DNA of 64,000 nucleotides from positions 1 to 64,000 of the forward strand of contig JAPDRN010000026.1 in the NCBI GenBank assembly GCA_030247855.1, read 5' to 3'. Below the pieces are notes generated by a model. It was given only the letters and a program-made list of their open reading frames with translations. It was not told the DNA's origin and did no database searches. The translations under genes and the position numbers were made by a program. Positions 33,226 through 43,207 of the stretch are shown piece by piece (within the stretch, counting starts at the first letter, position 1; each line of letters opens with the position of its first letter). The DNA comes from Knufia peltigerae (Eukaryota; Ascomycota; Eurotiomycetes; Chaetothyriales; Trichomeriaceae).

Positions 33226-33944
33226 TGTGAAGAGAGACGTTTACCTTGAACGATCAGTAGTATGTGAAGTTTGCTGTGATGTTGATGCAAGCCGATGGAC
33301 GTAAGAATATATGTAGAGTAAATCTAGACACGTCATTCCTACGTCGTTGCAGCAAGCACATGATGACCACGTCTAGTGTATTCCATCCTCAGACTCATGT
33401 GGCCAAGACGACAGTCATCATGTTATTTGGACATGGCGGAGTTTCATGGAAGCAGCAGGCAAATCGATCACACCACATACACTTTTCACATATACAGGGG
33501 TACAATCCAATAGGGAAATATTGCCCATGGGAATGATTCGCCGCCTGACCTCATCCGTGCTCACTTTTCCGCGGGGTAAATTCGTCTTCTTAGGTGTGAG
33601 GGATGATAGAATAGATTGAAGACGCGTCGTGTGAAGTTGTTGAGGAAGCTCTGGTATCGTATGCTTTTGGGCAGTACGTGCTCGATGCAGAGCCGTCAAA
33701 ATAGTGGGGAAACCATATCCCTTCACACGTTCATAGCCGATGGAATCGGGTGCTTTTCAGAATTGCAAAAACTCGAGAGAGAATAGTCCAAGTCCAACAG
33801 ATAAAAATTATTGCTTAATTGATCAACTATGCCGTCCAATGATCTATATTCTCGTCAGAAAACCCCATGTATTTTACTGTCCAATCCCAATGCAATCAAT
33901 ATACCATGGGCCCGTTGGGCCGGTGAATATATGTTTCGGGTCGA
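33226..33944. other. Intergenic
   Basis: 719 bases: promoter of the phosphoketolase homologue (minus strand) and 3' side of the upstream glucanase. No gene. Confidence 0.6.
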
Positions 33945-35250
33945 TTACAAGACCAACGCCGCAAACAGGGCGCCGATGGCCAGACCAGCCATGGATCCTT
34001 GGGCTTTGGTGGCAGCACCGGTGAAGGTAGAGTGGGTAGCGCCATTGGTGCCAGTGGCTCCGCCGTTCTGCGTGGCAGTTGCGCCGCCAGCACCAGCACC
34101 AGAGGAACCCGTAGCACCAGCAGGGACAGCACCTGAAGGACCGGCACCAGCAGCTCCAGAAGCGGTGACTGTGGACAAGGTCGCAGAGCCACTTCCCGAG
34201 CCGGATCCGTGAGAGGCAGTCGCGGTACCGTTCTTAGAAGCGGTCGCAGTTGAGGAGCTCGCAGATGAGGTCGATGTGTAACCGGCGGTGGAGTTGCAAG
34301 CAAGGTTGTATAGAGGCTTTCCGTTGCTGGAGACACCGAAAGATGGGGAGGCACCCTCGTCGGCGAGGATGTACCACCAGAAGTTGATACCACGGTTCTC
34401 GAGAGCACAGGCGACACCTTGCCAGAAGGTTTCGGCATCGTCGACGCTTGCAACAGCGAGGTTAGAGGTAGGTCCTGTTGTTGGCCAGCCAGACTCGGTG
34501 ACCCAAATCGGCTTGCCTTGAGCCACGGCAGAAACGCGGTCGTACGCTTGGAAAAACAGGAAGGAGCTGTTGTCGATACTGCGGAAACGATGAGCTAGTG
34601 GCTCCTAATATCTGAAGAAATTGCTCTTACCTGTTAGTATCGGTGGTCTGGTAGTACGGGTACTCGTCGAGACCCAGGAAGTCACAGTTCGAGATCACCT
34701 TGGAGTTGGTATCGTTGACAAAGACGTTCCAGGTGTCGACGTGGCCAACTGGCTTGGTGCCTAGAGACGTGCCCTTGATGGTTTCACGGACTTGTCCAAT
34801 GTAATTGACCAAGGTATCTGGAGATTGACCGACGCCACTGCCGGCAGCAATACCAGTAGGCGAGATACGATACAGATCCTCACTACCGACCGAGATACCG
34901 ACAACCAAGTCGGCAAACGAAGAGCCATATTGTTGAATCGCGCTCTTCAAGGCGGTGATCTCATTGTCGAATGTGGATTGGTCGACGGACGCCCAGAGAC
35001 CAAGCAGGAGGGTGGTGTTGGTGTCGATAGCGGCTTGAATGGCATCGATGGGGGTGTTGGTGGTCCCCTCCTGAATCATTGTGTACAATCTTGCGCTGGT
35101 AAAGTCGCTGGCACCGGCCAGGGAGGCGGCGGTCTTGAATTGACTGGCGAAGCCATTGTAGTCCTGGCCCTGCGAGGCGTAGTTAAAGCCTCGGACGGCT
35201 GCCAGAGCAGAGGAGGCACCGCCTAGGATGGCGAGAAGGGAGGACTTCAT
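33945..35250 (-). CDS. GH17 glucan endo-1,3-beta-glucosidase, GPI-anchored
   Basis: Two exons, 35250-34631 and 34578-33945, give 417 residues; intron 52 nt with GTAAGA donor and CGCAG acceptor. Residues 1-18 are a signal peptide. Residues about 19-300 form the GH17 barrel with acid/base Glu124 in ISVGSEDLY and nucleophile Glu235 in IWVTESGWPTTG. A Ser/Thr/Ala/Gly-rich linker (about 305-395) with repeated Gly-Ser and Gly-Ala runs precedes a hydrophobic C-terminus (GSMAGLAIGALFAALVL) that is a GPI-attachment signal. The protein should act on beta-1,3-glucan at the cell surface during wall remodelling. Neighbouring genes are metabolically unrelated. Confidence 0.93.
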
Positions 35251-37775
35251 GATTCTTGTGTAGATGGACGGGTTGAGTCAAAGGAGTGTACAAAAAAGGA
35301 GTCTGTAAGGAGTGAAATAGTCAAAGAATGTATCCAAACGAACGAGCGAACGAATGACTGCTCGTAGAGACGAAGGAAAGGAGACAATACACTGATGTTG
35401 TCAAAGTTGAAGTTGGCGAGGGAGAGAGAGACAAAGGACGAAGACATGGAAGAAATAGTAGATCGAAGGCCACATCATGTATTGGGTAAAGCCCAGGGGA
35501 AATTTGCATGGGGGCGAGTGTTGGTGCATTTTCGGCCTATGATGTTTTATGGGGGAACCGCCTCTTAGAGAGAGGCAAGCCATGCGACTGGCCGCTGGGC
35601 GTCGGTTCCTGCGTCCAGGCTCTGTACAGGCACCCACAGTGGCATCCACCACGCCTCCACTGGGCGTCCACTAACGGCGCCACGCCCTGTAAATCCTGGG
35701 ATCTCTAGGCACTCGAGGTGCTCTGGGTGGTCTGGCTCAGGCTTCCGGTGCCCTATCTGAGCGCCCTTTAGGGTACTGGTAAAGCTTAGACCTCCGGCAC
35801 CCACCGACCCGAGCAGTACCTGACGATCTGCCACTCGCCTAAAAGTTGCTCCGTACCCTGGCGTACATTCAGGAACAAGCAATTAATCTCGCCCATCAAT
35901 AATAATAACAACAACTCGCATACTCCATACGCGTGTCTCTTTGAGTCCTTGTGTTGCGGTTCTTTGAATGTCGATACGAGTACCTACTGTAGGTAATGTT
36001 CATTCTACGTCAACATCTACTGTACAGCAGAACCCTCCGTGCTTTTTTTCTCCTTCTCCTTTTTCCAAACTTGAAACTTCATGTCATCCGGATGTCCAGT
36101 GAAAAACTCACTCAGGGATGTTGACGTGTCCATCACCTCGATGCAGTCTAGCCCTTGACCATCTCAGACATTGACAGGGGCACGAAAACAATGCCAAAGC
36201 CACCGGGCTGACGTCAACTTTTTCCCACCCTTTGAACATGCTCAAGTCAAGACCGTCTATTTTTGCCGATGCCATGTTCGATTGGCGAAGGGGGTGCAAA
36301 CGCAGGTAACGAGGGATGATCAGTGCTGGAAGTTCCCAGCCACGAACGTCTCACATCTCTCTCCAGTGACCATACTTTTGTACGAGTACAGTAGTTGGCG
36401 CTTCGACCAAAGTACAAGTTACTCTTGCAGTGCGAGCGCGAGCACGAGCTCCGGCGGCACCGATTGCTTTCCGACCTTTGGGAGGGCACGAGTTCTGAAA
36501 GAGTCGTATTCCGTAACAGCCCTCACTACCCTTCGCCGTCGACTTTGCAGTACTACCCTTGATCTATTTGCCCTTGTGGTGCGGATACAGAACATCGTTA
36601 AACGCTCACATTACTTGGACTGTTTACCCATACCTACTACTCTATCGGCAAACAAGTCCTTATCTCCTCCCTCTTTACAGACCCATCCAGAGAGGACAGG
36701 GTGGTTACGTCGACTTGGTCCCTGCACACGACTGGTACACGAACGTTCTTGCATCTGCATACATGTTTGTGTCCTCAAAACAACAAACACGAGCCATGCC
36801 AACGAAATACTGTATTGTAGGTTCTCAAGCACGGATTGTCCGGTAAATAGTGTCTCACATCATACAACTAAACTACCTAGACTGAGGTTTGTCAATTTCG
36901 ATCTTCCTTCCCGATTCCAATCATACAATACAAACTCCGTATGTGGAGGAGCTCGGTGGGAGCAGAATATAAATATAGTTACCTACGGATACTCCGTACC
37001 TCACTGTGGATCGAAGGCTCCTCGGTGATTGTACTGTACTGTACATATGTACTCCGTAAGCAGTCACGTACGTGGCTTGTTAAACGGGTCCCAGTCTTAC
37101 TGATGTTCTTTGATTACCAAATCTCGCAAGTTCTTAACCTCAACATCCTCTTTATGAATTCGCCATCATGCAGTCGACTCATGACAATCAATAAATCACC
37201 AACAAGACTTCTCGTGGAGAATAACGAAGTCTCCCTTGGCTAGGTACACCACGATCGAATGGATGGGGGTGCCAGCCTAATCTCTAGCACCACAAACCGA
37301 GACATTTATTAGAGCCAAACCACCCCGCAGGCTAGAAGAAACTAGGGCCCAGATGGCGAATAGCAAAGCCCAGGTGGGCGGCTCCTCCCGCTTTTGCAGG
37401 TGTCAAAATGTGCTTTTGGGTGACGAAAATTTGCAAGTTTATTACAGATTCGGGCATCCAATGCCTCGATTGGGAAAGTCTTGGGTTGAAGGTGCAGTGC
37501 ACCAATTGCCCAAGAGATACAAGTAATAGTATTCGCTATTGTCCCGACCCTCATGAGCTTTTGAAGTGTCATCGTCTGCCGTGAAGACCATGCTGGTCCT
37601 CGGCTTTGATTGATGTCTACATATCTAGTCCCAGGGAAGTTCATTCTTCTCTCGAAGCCCCGCGAAGTCATGAGCAGACGCCCAAGTTATGCGACAACTC
37701 CGCTTGTCGTATGGTGTTCAGTTACCAAGTAGCTAGCCAAACTTCACAACTTGGCTCAGTGTTCAGTTGGCCCCC
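35251..37775. other. 2.5 kb intergenic region without a supported gene
   Basis: Includes a GC-rich island (about 35570-35870) followed by AT-richer DNA carrying repeated TACTCCGTA and TACTGTAC words (35980-37060). A stop-free plus-strand stretch at 36171-37028 starts only with TTG and has a Cys/Ser/Arg-rich composition unlike the genes here. On the minus strand, ATG 36272 opens a short reading (MASAKIDGLDLSMFKGWEKV) followed by a GTGAGT at about 36110; I could not find a partner exon. Confidence 0.5.
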
Positions 37776-40700
37776 TCAAGCATAGTTGAAGTTGTTTCGA
37801 CAAAGCGGACAGCTTGAGCTATTGGAACTCTTGAACCATCGGAACAAACAGACACCATGGAAAGTATTGCGACAAGTGCCGCAACGCTTGCTGGGAGTTT
37901 GCATGTCGGTACCGATGATGCTGTAGCAAATCGCACATTCACTTTGCCCTTTCAAAGCACCCTGGACATTTCGACGGAGAGCGATGAGGCCTTCAATGAT
38001 GCTTCCACTGCTGAAAATGATGATCTGGAAGGTTCTGAGCCACGATTGCCAGTTCCTCTCCGACACCCCAACGCGAGTCCGAGACTCCACCGTAGGGGCA
38101 TCGAGAGGGTAAGTCGAAGGTAGAGAAATGGCGATCGCAATGGGAGGGGATTCCGGGTCGATGACAATTGATGCCACAATTTCTGATCCACTCATTGATG
38201 TTTTGACACTGACCGTCGCTTCTCTTTCATCTTGCGATTGGGATGTCGCCCACTCAGTGACTGTTGAGGATGCGGCAGAGATCAAAGACTGCGAGAAGTA
38301 TTTCTGCGTCCAGCCCTCCAGCGGCGCCTTAATTCTATTCTTCTGCTCCACGAACCAACTTCGCGTAAGACTGGGAAGATAGAATAAACAGCAATAGTAA
38401 AGGTGTATACTTAGTCGTTGCTCTTCTTGCTGTTCGGATTCGGCTACGCCATATTCAAAGTTGGTAAAATCTGCTTTGGAGGCATCTAGTGGCCTCCCGC
38501 TAGCGATGCGACATATTTCACAAATGAGATCGAGCAGAGCCGTGATAAGGGCTCCTCTCTTGATATCCGCCACATACATTTCCTGGAGTCTGTAGGAAGC
38601 ATTGGTGAAGTGATCGAAGGCCAGCCGCCACTGAAGCAGATAGCTCTGTCGAATCGTGCCACCGGATTCTTGATTCGTGGGAACATTCGACAGTAGGGAC
38701 AAGAGCTCTTCGGGCAGATGAGCATCCTTCTTTTCCAAAGCTATGTCAATTGAGATTTGCTCCTGAGCTTTCGGAATGGAGCGATGGAGCAAATCGTAGG
38801 CACTGCGTCGGACTGGGTCCTCTGTCGAGGAGAGGAATGAGTAAAGAGTTGGGTCATGAAGCACCGAGACCTGTGCGAGTTGCCTACGAAGTAGTTCTGC
38901 AGCGATCAGACGAGGCTGATTGAGATGCGCATCGGAAACATGGAAACTCTGTAGACAATCAAGGAGCCCTCCCTCGAGCGATGCCTTAGCGGTCTTGTAT
39001 GCGTCCGAAAGGTCCTCATTGCAGTCGTCGCTTTTTGCCAGAGTTTGGAGTCGCCCGTAAAGTCGCAGTGACGCGTGGATTAATGGCAGGTCATCCTCTA
39101 GATTACGTTCCTCGTGCCAAAGTGCGACCAGGTAGTCAAACATTTGCTCCCAGTGCTCTCCATAAATGTCGCTGGTAGTAGGCAATACTGGATCCAGAAC
39201 CCTCAAGACCTGAGTCTGCAGAGAAAGATCATCCGAAGAAGCATCCAGAAGTCGTATAAGTGCTTGCATCAGAAACACCATTCTTTGGTTCGGAATAGCC
39301 TCCAAAGGCTCCGGGTCGCTGTTGACCAACAAGTCTAGCAAAACTAAGCTTCGCATCGACGCGATTGAGTATGCAGAAGTCTTCATGTCTGTGCATGCAG
39401 CAATAAGCTCGTTGAGCAGCCTACGGCCCTGAGCCGAAGTGAGGAGCTGATCGCGACAAGAAGATATTAAGCATGCGGAGCGTATCAAGCCTGCCGATCG
39501 GTATGCCTCTTTTATCTCTGCCTCGAACTCAGCCATGATTAGAGCAGTTCCATGGCTGTCCACGAAGCGTGATGCAACGTCCGTGAATGCCAACCCCTGA
39601 AGGTAAGAGCAAGGGGTCAAATCATTGACGGACCGAATGCGTTGCATCCACAATTTCATGAGGCTGTCATCCTTGATCCATTGTTGGATCAATCCATTCC
39701 CTTGAGAGAGTGTGTCGGCAACTTCGTCAATAACATCCTGGTTGGTATTCAACCAAATGTCGTTCGCCGATTCCATTGTCATTTTTTCATTGACCAGCTG
39801 CATTGATAACACGTAGAAGAAATATAACGTCTGCAGATCCGCCCCATGAACGCGAGTTAGTATACTAGACTCACTAAGGAGACGGGTCGAATATAAGACG
39901 AGTCTGAATAGGAGAGAGAAGTCATCCGCATCGCGCAGCACTTCCGAGGATCGAGGTTCCGGGCTATCATCAACCAAATACAATAAGCCATGGAGCGCGC
40001 TGGTGATCGTCAGGGAACGTGGTCGCCGCCCTGACAGATGCGGTTCTAGTGCACTTTTCCACTGTGATTCGGATGGAAGTAGTTCAGTCCCAGACTGATC
40101 TGATTTTATGTCTTTAAGAATATCCTTGGCGAGATCGATCAATGCGAAGATTGAAAGGGGAATGCCTTTTCCGGAGAGTTGATCGGATACGACTATCGTA
40201 GCTGATTCAGCCACGGAACTGGAACCCGAAGATGCGCTTCTGAGCCTTGATAATAGGGACGCAGCAAGCTCGGCAGTGCCTGTGTCGTCAGAATCAGACA
40301 GCAGGAGAACTCTGGAGAGGAGACTACTGTCGAACTGTTCTGAGAAGGGTTGCGACTTGGGAGTCATGCTGCTCAATAGGTGGATCAGTAGGCCAAGAGT
40401 AGCACGCTGTAGGGCTGGAATTGTCTCTGGAGATAGCTGCTCAAGTATCTTGTCATTGCAGAGTTGATCGAACCGGGAAGACCGAAGTTGAGGATTCTGA
40501 AACACCGTTGATATCAAGTCCCGATCAAGGTCGCCGCCTGCGCCCCGAGAAATCTTTTCTAGAATAAAAAGCTGTAAATTCTCGTGCTTCGAGAACTCGG
40601 GCGCTGATATTTCTTTTAAAAGACTTGCCATGGCTTTAGTCGCGAACATGTTTTCGTCGAAATGTAGTAGACGTGAGATTATCGATGCCAGATCTTGATT

Positions 40701-42617
40701 TAGACGAAGCATCAGAGCCGCTAGGAACTCGGCTGAAGGGCTGCTCAACAGATCCAGGCCATCAGATTGTAGGAAATTCACCAGCAGGTCTCTTGTAGCC
40801 GAGGAATCATCGAGCGAGGCCACGTCTCGAAGTGTAAAGGCAGCTCCATAGGGCTTGCCGTTACGAGATTTTAGTACGTCGATGGCAGCGATGGCTAACT
40901 TCCTATCTTCAGCCTCAAATACTTCCTTGACAAAGGCCTGAGTTGTAGAATCAAGAGAGTTGGTCCGCAGTACAGCCGCTTTGAGCTCAAACAGCCGTGT
41001 TGCCTGCGCAATCACATTGTCCTGGGATTTGGTGAAATCTTTGGAAGATTCTGGTAATGACAATTTCATGTTATCAACCAATTTTGAACACAACTGGCCC
41101 CAGGCAGTTTCAAAGCTAGTTCTTAAGCCCCGTTCAAGAGCCTCTAGAAGCACTGTATCTGAAATCTTCGTGCTAGTCGCAGGGGTAATACCCCTAGAGG
41201 CTTCTTGAGGGATGGGGAATACATGTCGGAGGAGAAGTGGGAGCAAATGCTGAGAGAAGAAAGTCGACTGGGCGTCTTCTTGATTGACATTCTCCATTAG
41301 CCAGAATGAGATCTGTACATAGACTGACCATGCGGTATCGAGGTTCTGTCGGGGCTCGTCTGCATTGGAAACACCCTCTCTTACTGCCTCTACGACAGCC
41401 TCAATGGCGGGTAGATCGTTTGCGCCTGTATTATTGCCTCCAAACAACAGCTCCGAAGGAAGTTTCAACAGTAGACGGGAAAGGTTGGTCCAGTAATCTG
41501 CCGAACCTCTCTGGGATCCGCGTCTGAGATACTGGAGAAGTCGTTTGAACGCCGAAGTCTTGGAGGTGTAGTCCGTTGTCCAGATCTCGGGTCGTGCTGT
41601 TGTCAGGGCCAAGATGGCTTCTGAGAACCGACCTGAAGAGCCTAATTGACTGACATGTAGGGCTTTGCCCACGAAACAAGAGCTTACGACTTTCCAGTCC
41701 AGAGCCGAAGGCAAGACTTGGGAACAGACTAGGGCCAAACTACACGCAGCCCGACGCAGTGCGGGATCATCATGATAGGAGTGTTCCCAAAGCTTCTTGT
41801 TCCGTACTGTGGTCTCAGTACGTTCACGAAGACCTGACTGCTCGGCCTGGGTACCAGACAAATTTGTTTTGATAACCTGGCTCAACATGTACATCGCATT
41901 GCCGACGACGCGAACAAACTTTGCTTCGGCATCTTCTGGAGTGGTTGACCGCTCATCACTCAAGGTATTCGGTGTTTGGACGAATATTGCATCTTCAACG
42001 TAGTCGATCAGAGTCGTGTTGTACACCTTCCATAAAGCCCGCCTCTTCTCATCTGTTGAAAACGACGAGGCGATAGAATCTTGCGCAGCCCTTGCAGCAG
42101 ATGTGTCACTGTCATAGACGCCGGAAAGCCACGGTCCGATTACTCGCTGTAGAGAGGGTGCGATTCGTTTTCCATACAGGGAAGTGATAGACCCCTGGAT
42201 GATATGTGCAAGCTGGCGAACTCGTCGCGAATTGTCGATCGAGGTACGCGGGTAAAGGCTGAGCTGCGCACATTGTGAGAGACTGGACACGATCTGCAAA
42301 AACGGAAGACATACCCATGCTTCTAGCAGGCCAGCATCCCCTCCGCTGGAGGCTGCCGCACTTCCAACATAGTCCTGTATCTCCTCAAGAGCTTTGGCCT
42401 TGGTTATGCTGTCCTTCTTTCCTAAATTTCTGAAGGCGACTAAAAGATGAGGATCCGAGATTGCGGTCAGGTCTGGTTGTTCGGCGATGTATGAAAGGGA
42501 AGAGGGTGCAGTCTGAAAGGCTGTCGGAGGCGTAGCGAAGCCACCGAACGAGGACGATCCGAAGGCAGCAGAAGCGGCACGAGCGCTGGAGGCCTGCGAT
42601 TTGAACTTTTTGCTCAT
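37776..42617 (-). CDS. LTN1: E3 ubiquitin ligase listerin (ribosome quality control)
   Basis: A single exon encodes 1613 residues. The start is the ATG giving MSKKFKSQASSARAASAAFG, the typical basic/Ala-rich fungal listerin N-terminus; the frame extends nine codons upstream but only from a TTG. Most of the protein is helical HEAT-like repeat sequence, beginning with the conserved stretch FRNLGKKDSITKAKALEE. The C-terminus holds an RWD-like segment and a RING domain (about residues 1559-1611): ECAICYSII...PSKRCGTCRNTFHGVC...SSCPLC, with Cys/His zinc ligands in RING order. By family knowledge it binds 60S subunits carrying stalled nascent chains, with Rqc1, Rqc2 and Cdc48, and ubiquitinates the peptide. 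It is divergent from RAD3 with about 590 bp between the ATGs. Length matches the family. Confidence 0.95.
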   Translation of the reverse strand: MSKKFKSQASSARAASAAFGSSSFGGFATPPTAFQTAPSSLSYIAEQPDLTAISDPHLLVAFRNLGKKDSITKAKALEEIQDYVGSAAASSGGDAGLLEAWVCLPFLQIVSSLSQCAQLSLYPRTSIDNSRRVRQLAHIIQGSITSLYGKRIAPSLQRVIGPWLSGVYDSDTSAARAAQDSIASSFSTDEKRRALWKVYNTTLIDYVEDAIFVQTPNTLSDERSTTPEDAEAKFVRVVGNAMYMLSQVIKTNLSGTQAEQSGLRERTETTVRNKKLWEHSYHDDPALRRAACSLALVCSQVLPSALDWKVVSSCFVGKALHVSQLGSSGRFSEAILALTTARPEIWTTDYTSKTSAFKRLLQYLRRGSQRGSADYWTNLSRLLLKLPSELLFGGNNTGANDLPAIEAVVEAVREGVSNADEPRQNLDTAWSVYVQISFWLMENVNQEDAQSTFFSQHLLPLLLRHVFPIPQEASRGITPATSTKISDTVLLEALERGLRTSFETAWGQLCSKLVDNMKLSLPESSKDFTKSQDNVIAQATRLFELKAAVLRTNSLDSTTQAFVKEVFEAEDRKLAIAAIDVLKSRNGKPYGAAFTLRDVASLDDSSATRDLLVNFLQSDGLDLLSSPSAEFLAALMLRLNQDLASIISRLLHFDENMFATKAMASLLKEISAPEFSKHENLQLFILEKISRGAGGDLDRDLISTVFQNPQLRSSRFDQLCNDKILEQLSPETIPALQRATLGLLIHLLSSMTPKSQPFSEQFDSSLLSRVLLLSDSDDTGTAELAASLLSRLRSASSGSSSVAESATIVVSDQLSGKGIPLSIFALIDLAKDILKDIKSDQSGTELLPSESQWKSALEPHLSGRRPRSLTITSALHGLLYLVDDSPEPRSSEVLRDADDFSLLFRLVLYSTRLLSESSILTRVHGADLQTLYFFYVLSMQLVNEKMTMESANDIWLNTNQDVIDEVADTLSQGNGLIQQWIKDDSLMKLWMQRIRSVNDLTPCSYLQGLAFTDVASRFVDSHGTALIMAEFEAEIKEAYRSAGLIRSACLISSCRDQLLTSAQGRRLLNELIAACTDMKTSAYSIASMRSLVLLDLLVNSDPEPLEAIPNQRMVFLMQALIRLLDASSDDLSLQTQVLRVLDPVLPTTSDIYGEHWEQMFDYLVALWHEERNLEDDLPLIHASLRLYGRLQTLAKSDDCNEDLSDAYKTAKASLEGGLLDCLQSFHVSDAHLNQPRLIAAELLRRQLAQVSVLHDPTLYSFLSSTEDPVRRSAYDLLHRSIPKAQEQISIDIALEKKDAHLPEELLSLLSNVPTNQESGGTIRQSYLLQWRLAFDHFTNASYRLQEMYVADIKRGALITALLDLICEICRIASGRPLDASKADFTNFEYGVAESEQQEEQRLSIHLYYCCLFYLPSLTRSWFVEQKNRIKAPLEGWTQKYFSQSLISAASSTVTEWATSQSQDEREATVSVKTSMSGSEIVASIVIDPESPPIAIAISLPSTYPLDAPTVESRTRVGVSERNWQSWLRTFQIIIFSSGSIIEGLIALRRNVQGALKGQSECAICYSIIGTDMQTPSKRCGTCRNTFHGVCLFRWFKSSNSSSCPLCRNNFNYA

Positions 42618-43207
42618 ACCGCTGCACTCGTCCTCTATGGCCAAGGTCCGTCTATTCAGGAATCGACGAAGGGTCTAAAATTGTGCGACAAGGTGAGGAA
42701 GGCCACTATGGTAACACTATACTCGATCTTGCGCCTGCGGGGAGAGGCCTGAGTCAGAAAAATTGTACAGCGTACACTGATGACGTCTGTTGTGCTCAAG
42801 GCCACTTGCAGCCTAGGCGTTGGGCGTCGGTGCGGGCAGTAAGTCTAGGGGAGCCTAAGAGCCTCTTGCCTAGACAGTCCAGGTAAGGTGGGTAGGTAAA
42901 CAGGGCCCCATGATTGGTGCCTCGTGAGTGGTGCCTGATTCTTACGGTTGTCTGTAAATGTTCAGTAATGATGATTTGAACTGTCCCTGCGGTCGTTTTT
43001 CCATTGATTCTTCTCAACCTCAGGTATGCACTGGCGCCAGGTCTCTCGACAACGGGTTGACAACTGACACCACCGCACTCGCGGAGGGTGTGACATTTCA
43101 TTTGTCTCATGAAGTCGCGTTGATCCGCTGCCGGGCATACCACACGGCGCTGTTTAACACTGTGAGGCAAGTTCTGGTGGCTCTTTCAAGCCGCCACTGT
43201 CTTCGTC
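42618..43207. promoter_or_regulatory. Shared promoter region of LTN1 and RAD3
   Basis: 590 bases separate the two divergent ATGs, so both promoters and 5' UTRs lie here. I see no clear TATA box; a TGACGTCT-like CRE half occurs near 42780. Short open frames on both strands are not supported as genes. Confidence 0.5.

Noticed and set aside
36171..37028. An 858-bp stop-free stretch on the plus strand
   Set aside because: It opens only with TTG, the translation is rich in Ser, Cys and Arg without any motif, and it overlaps repeated TACTCCGTA words; most likely a chance open frame.
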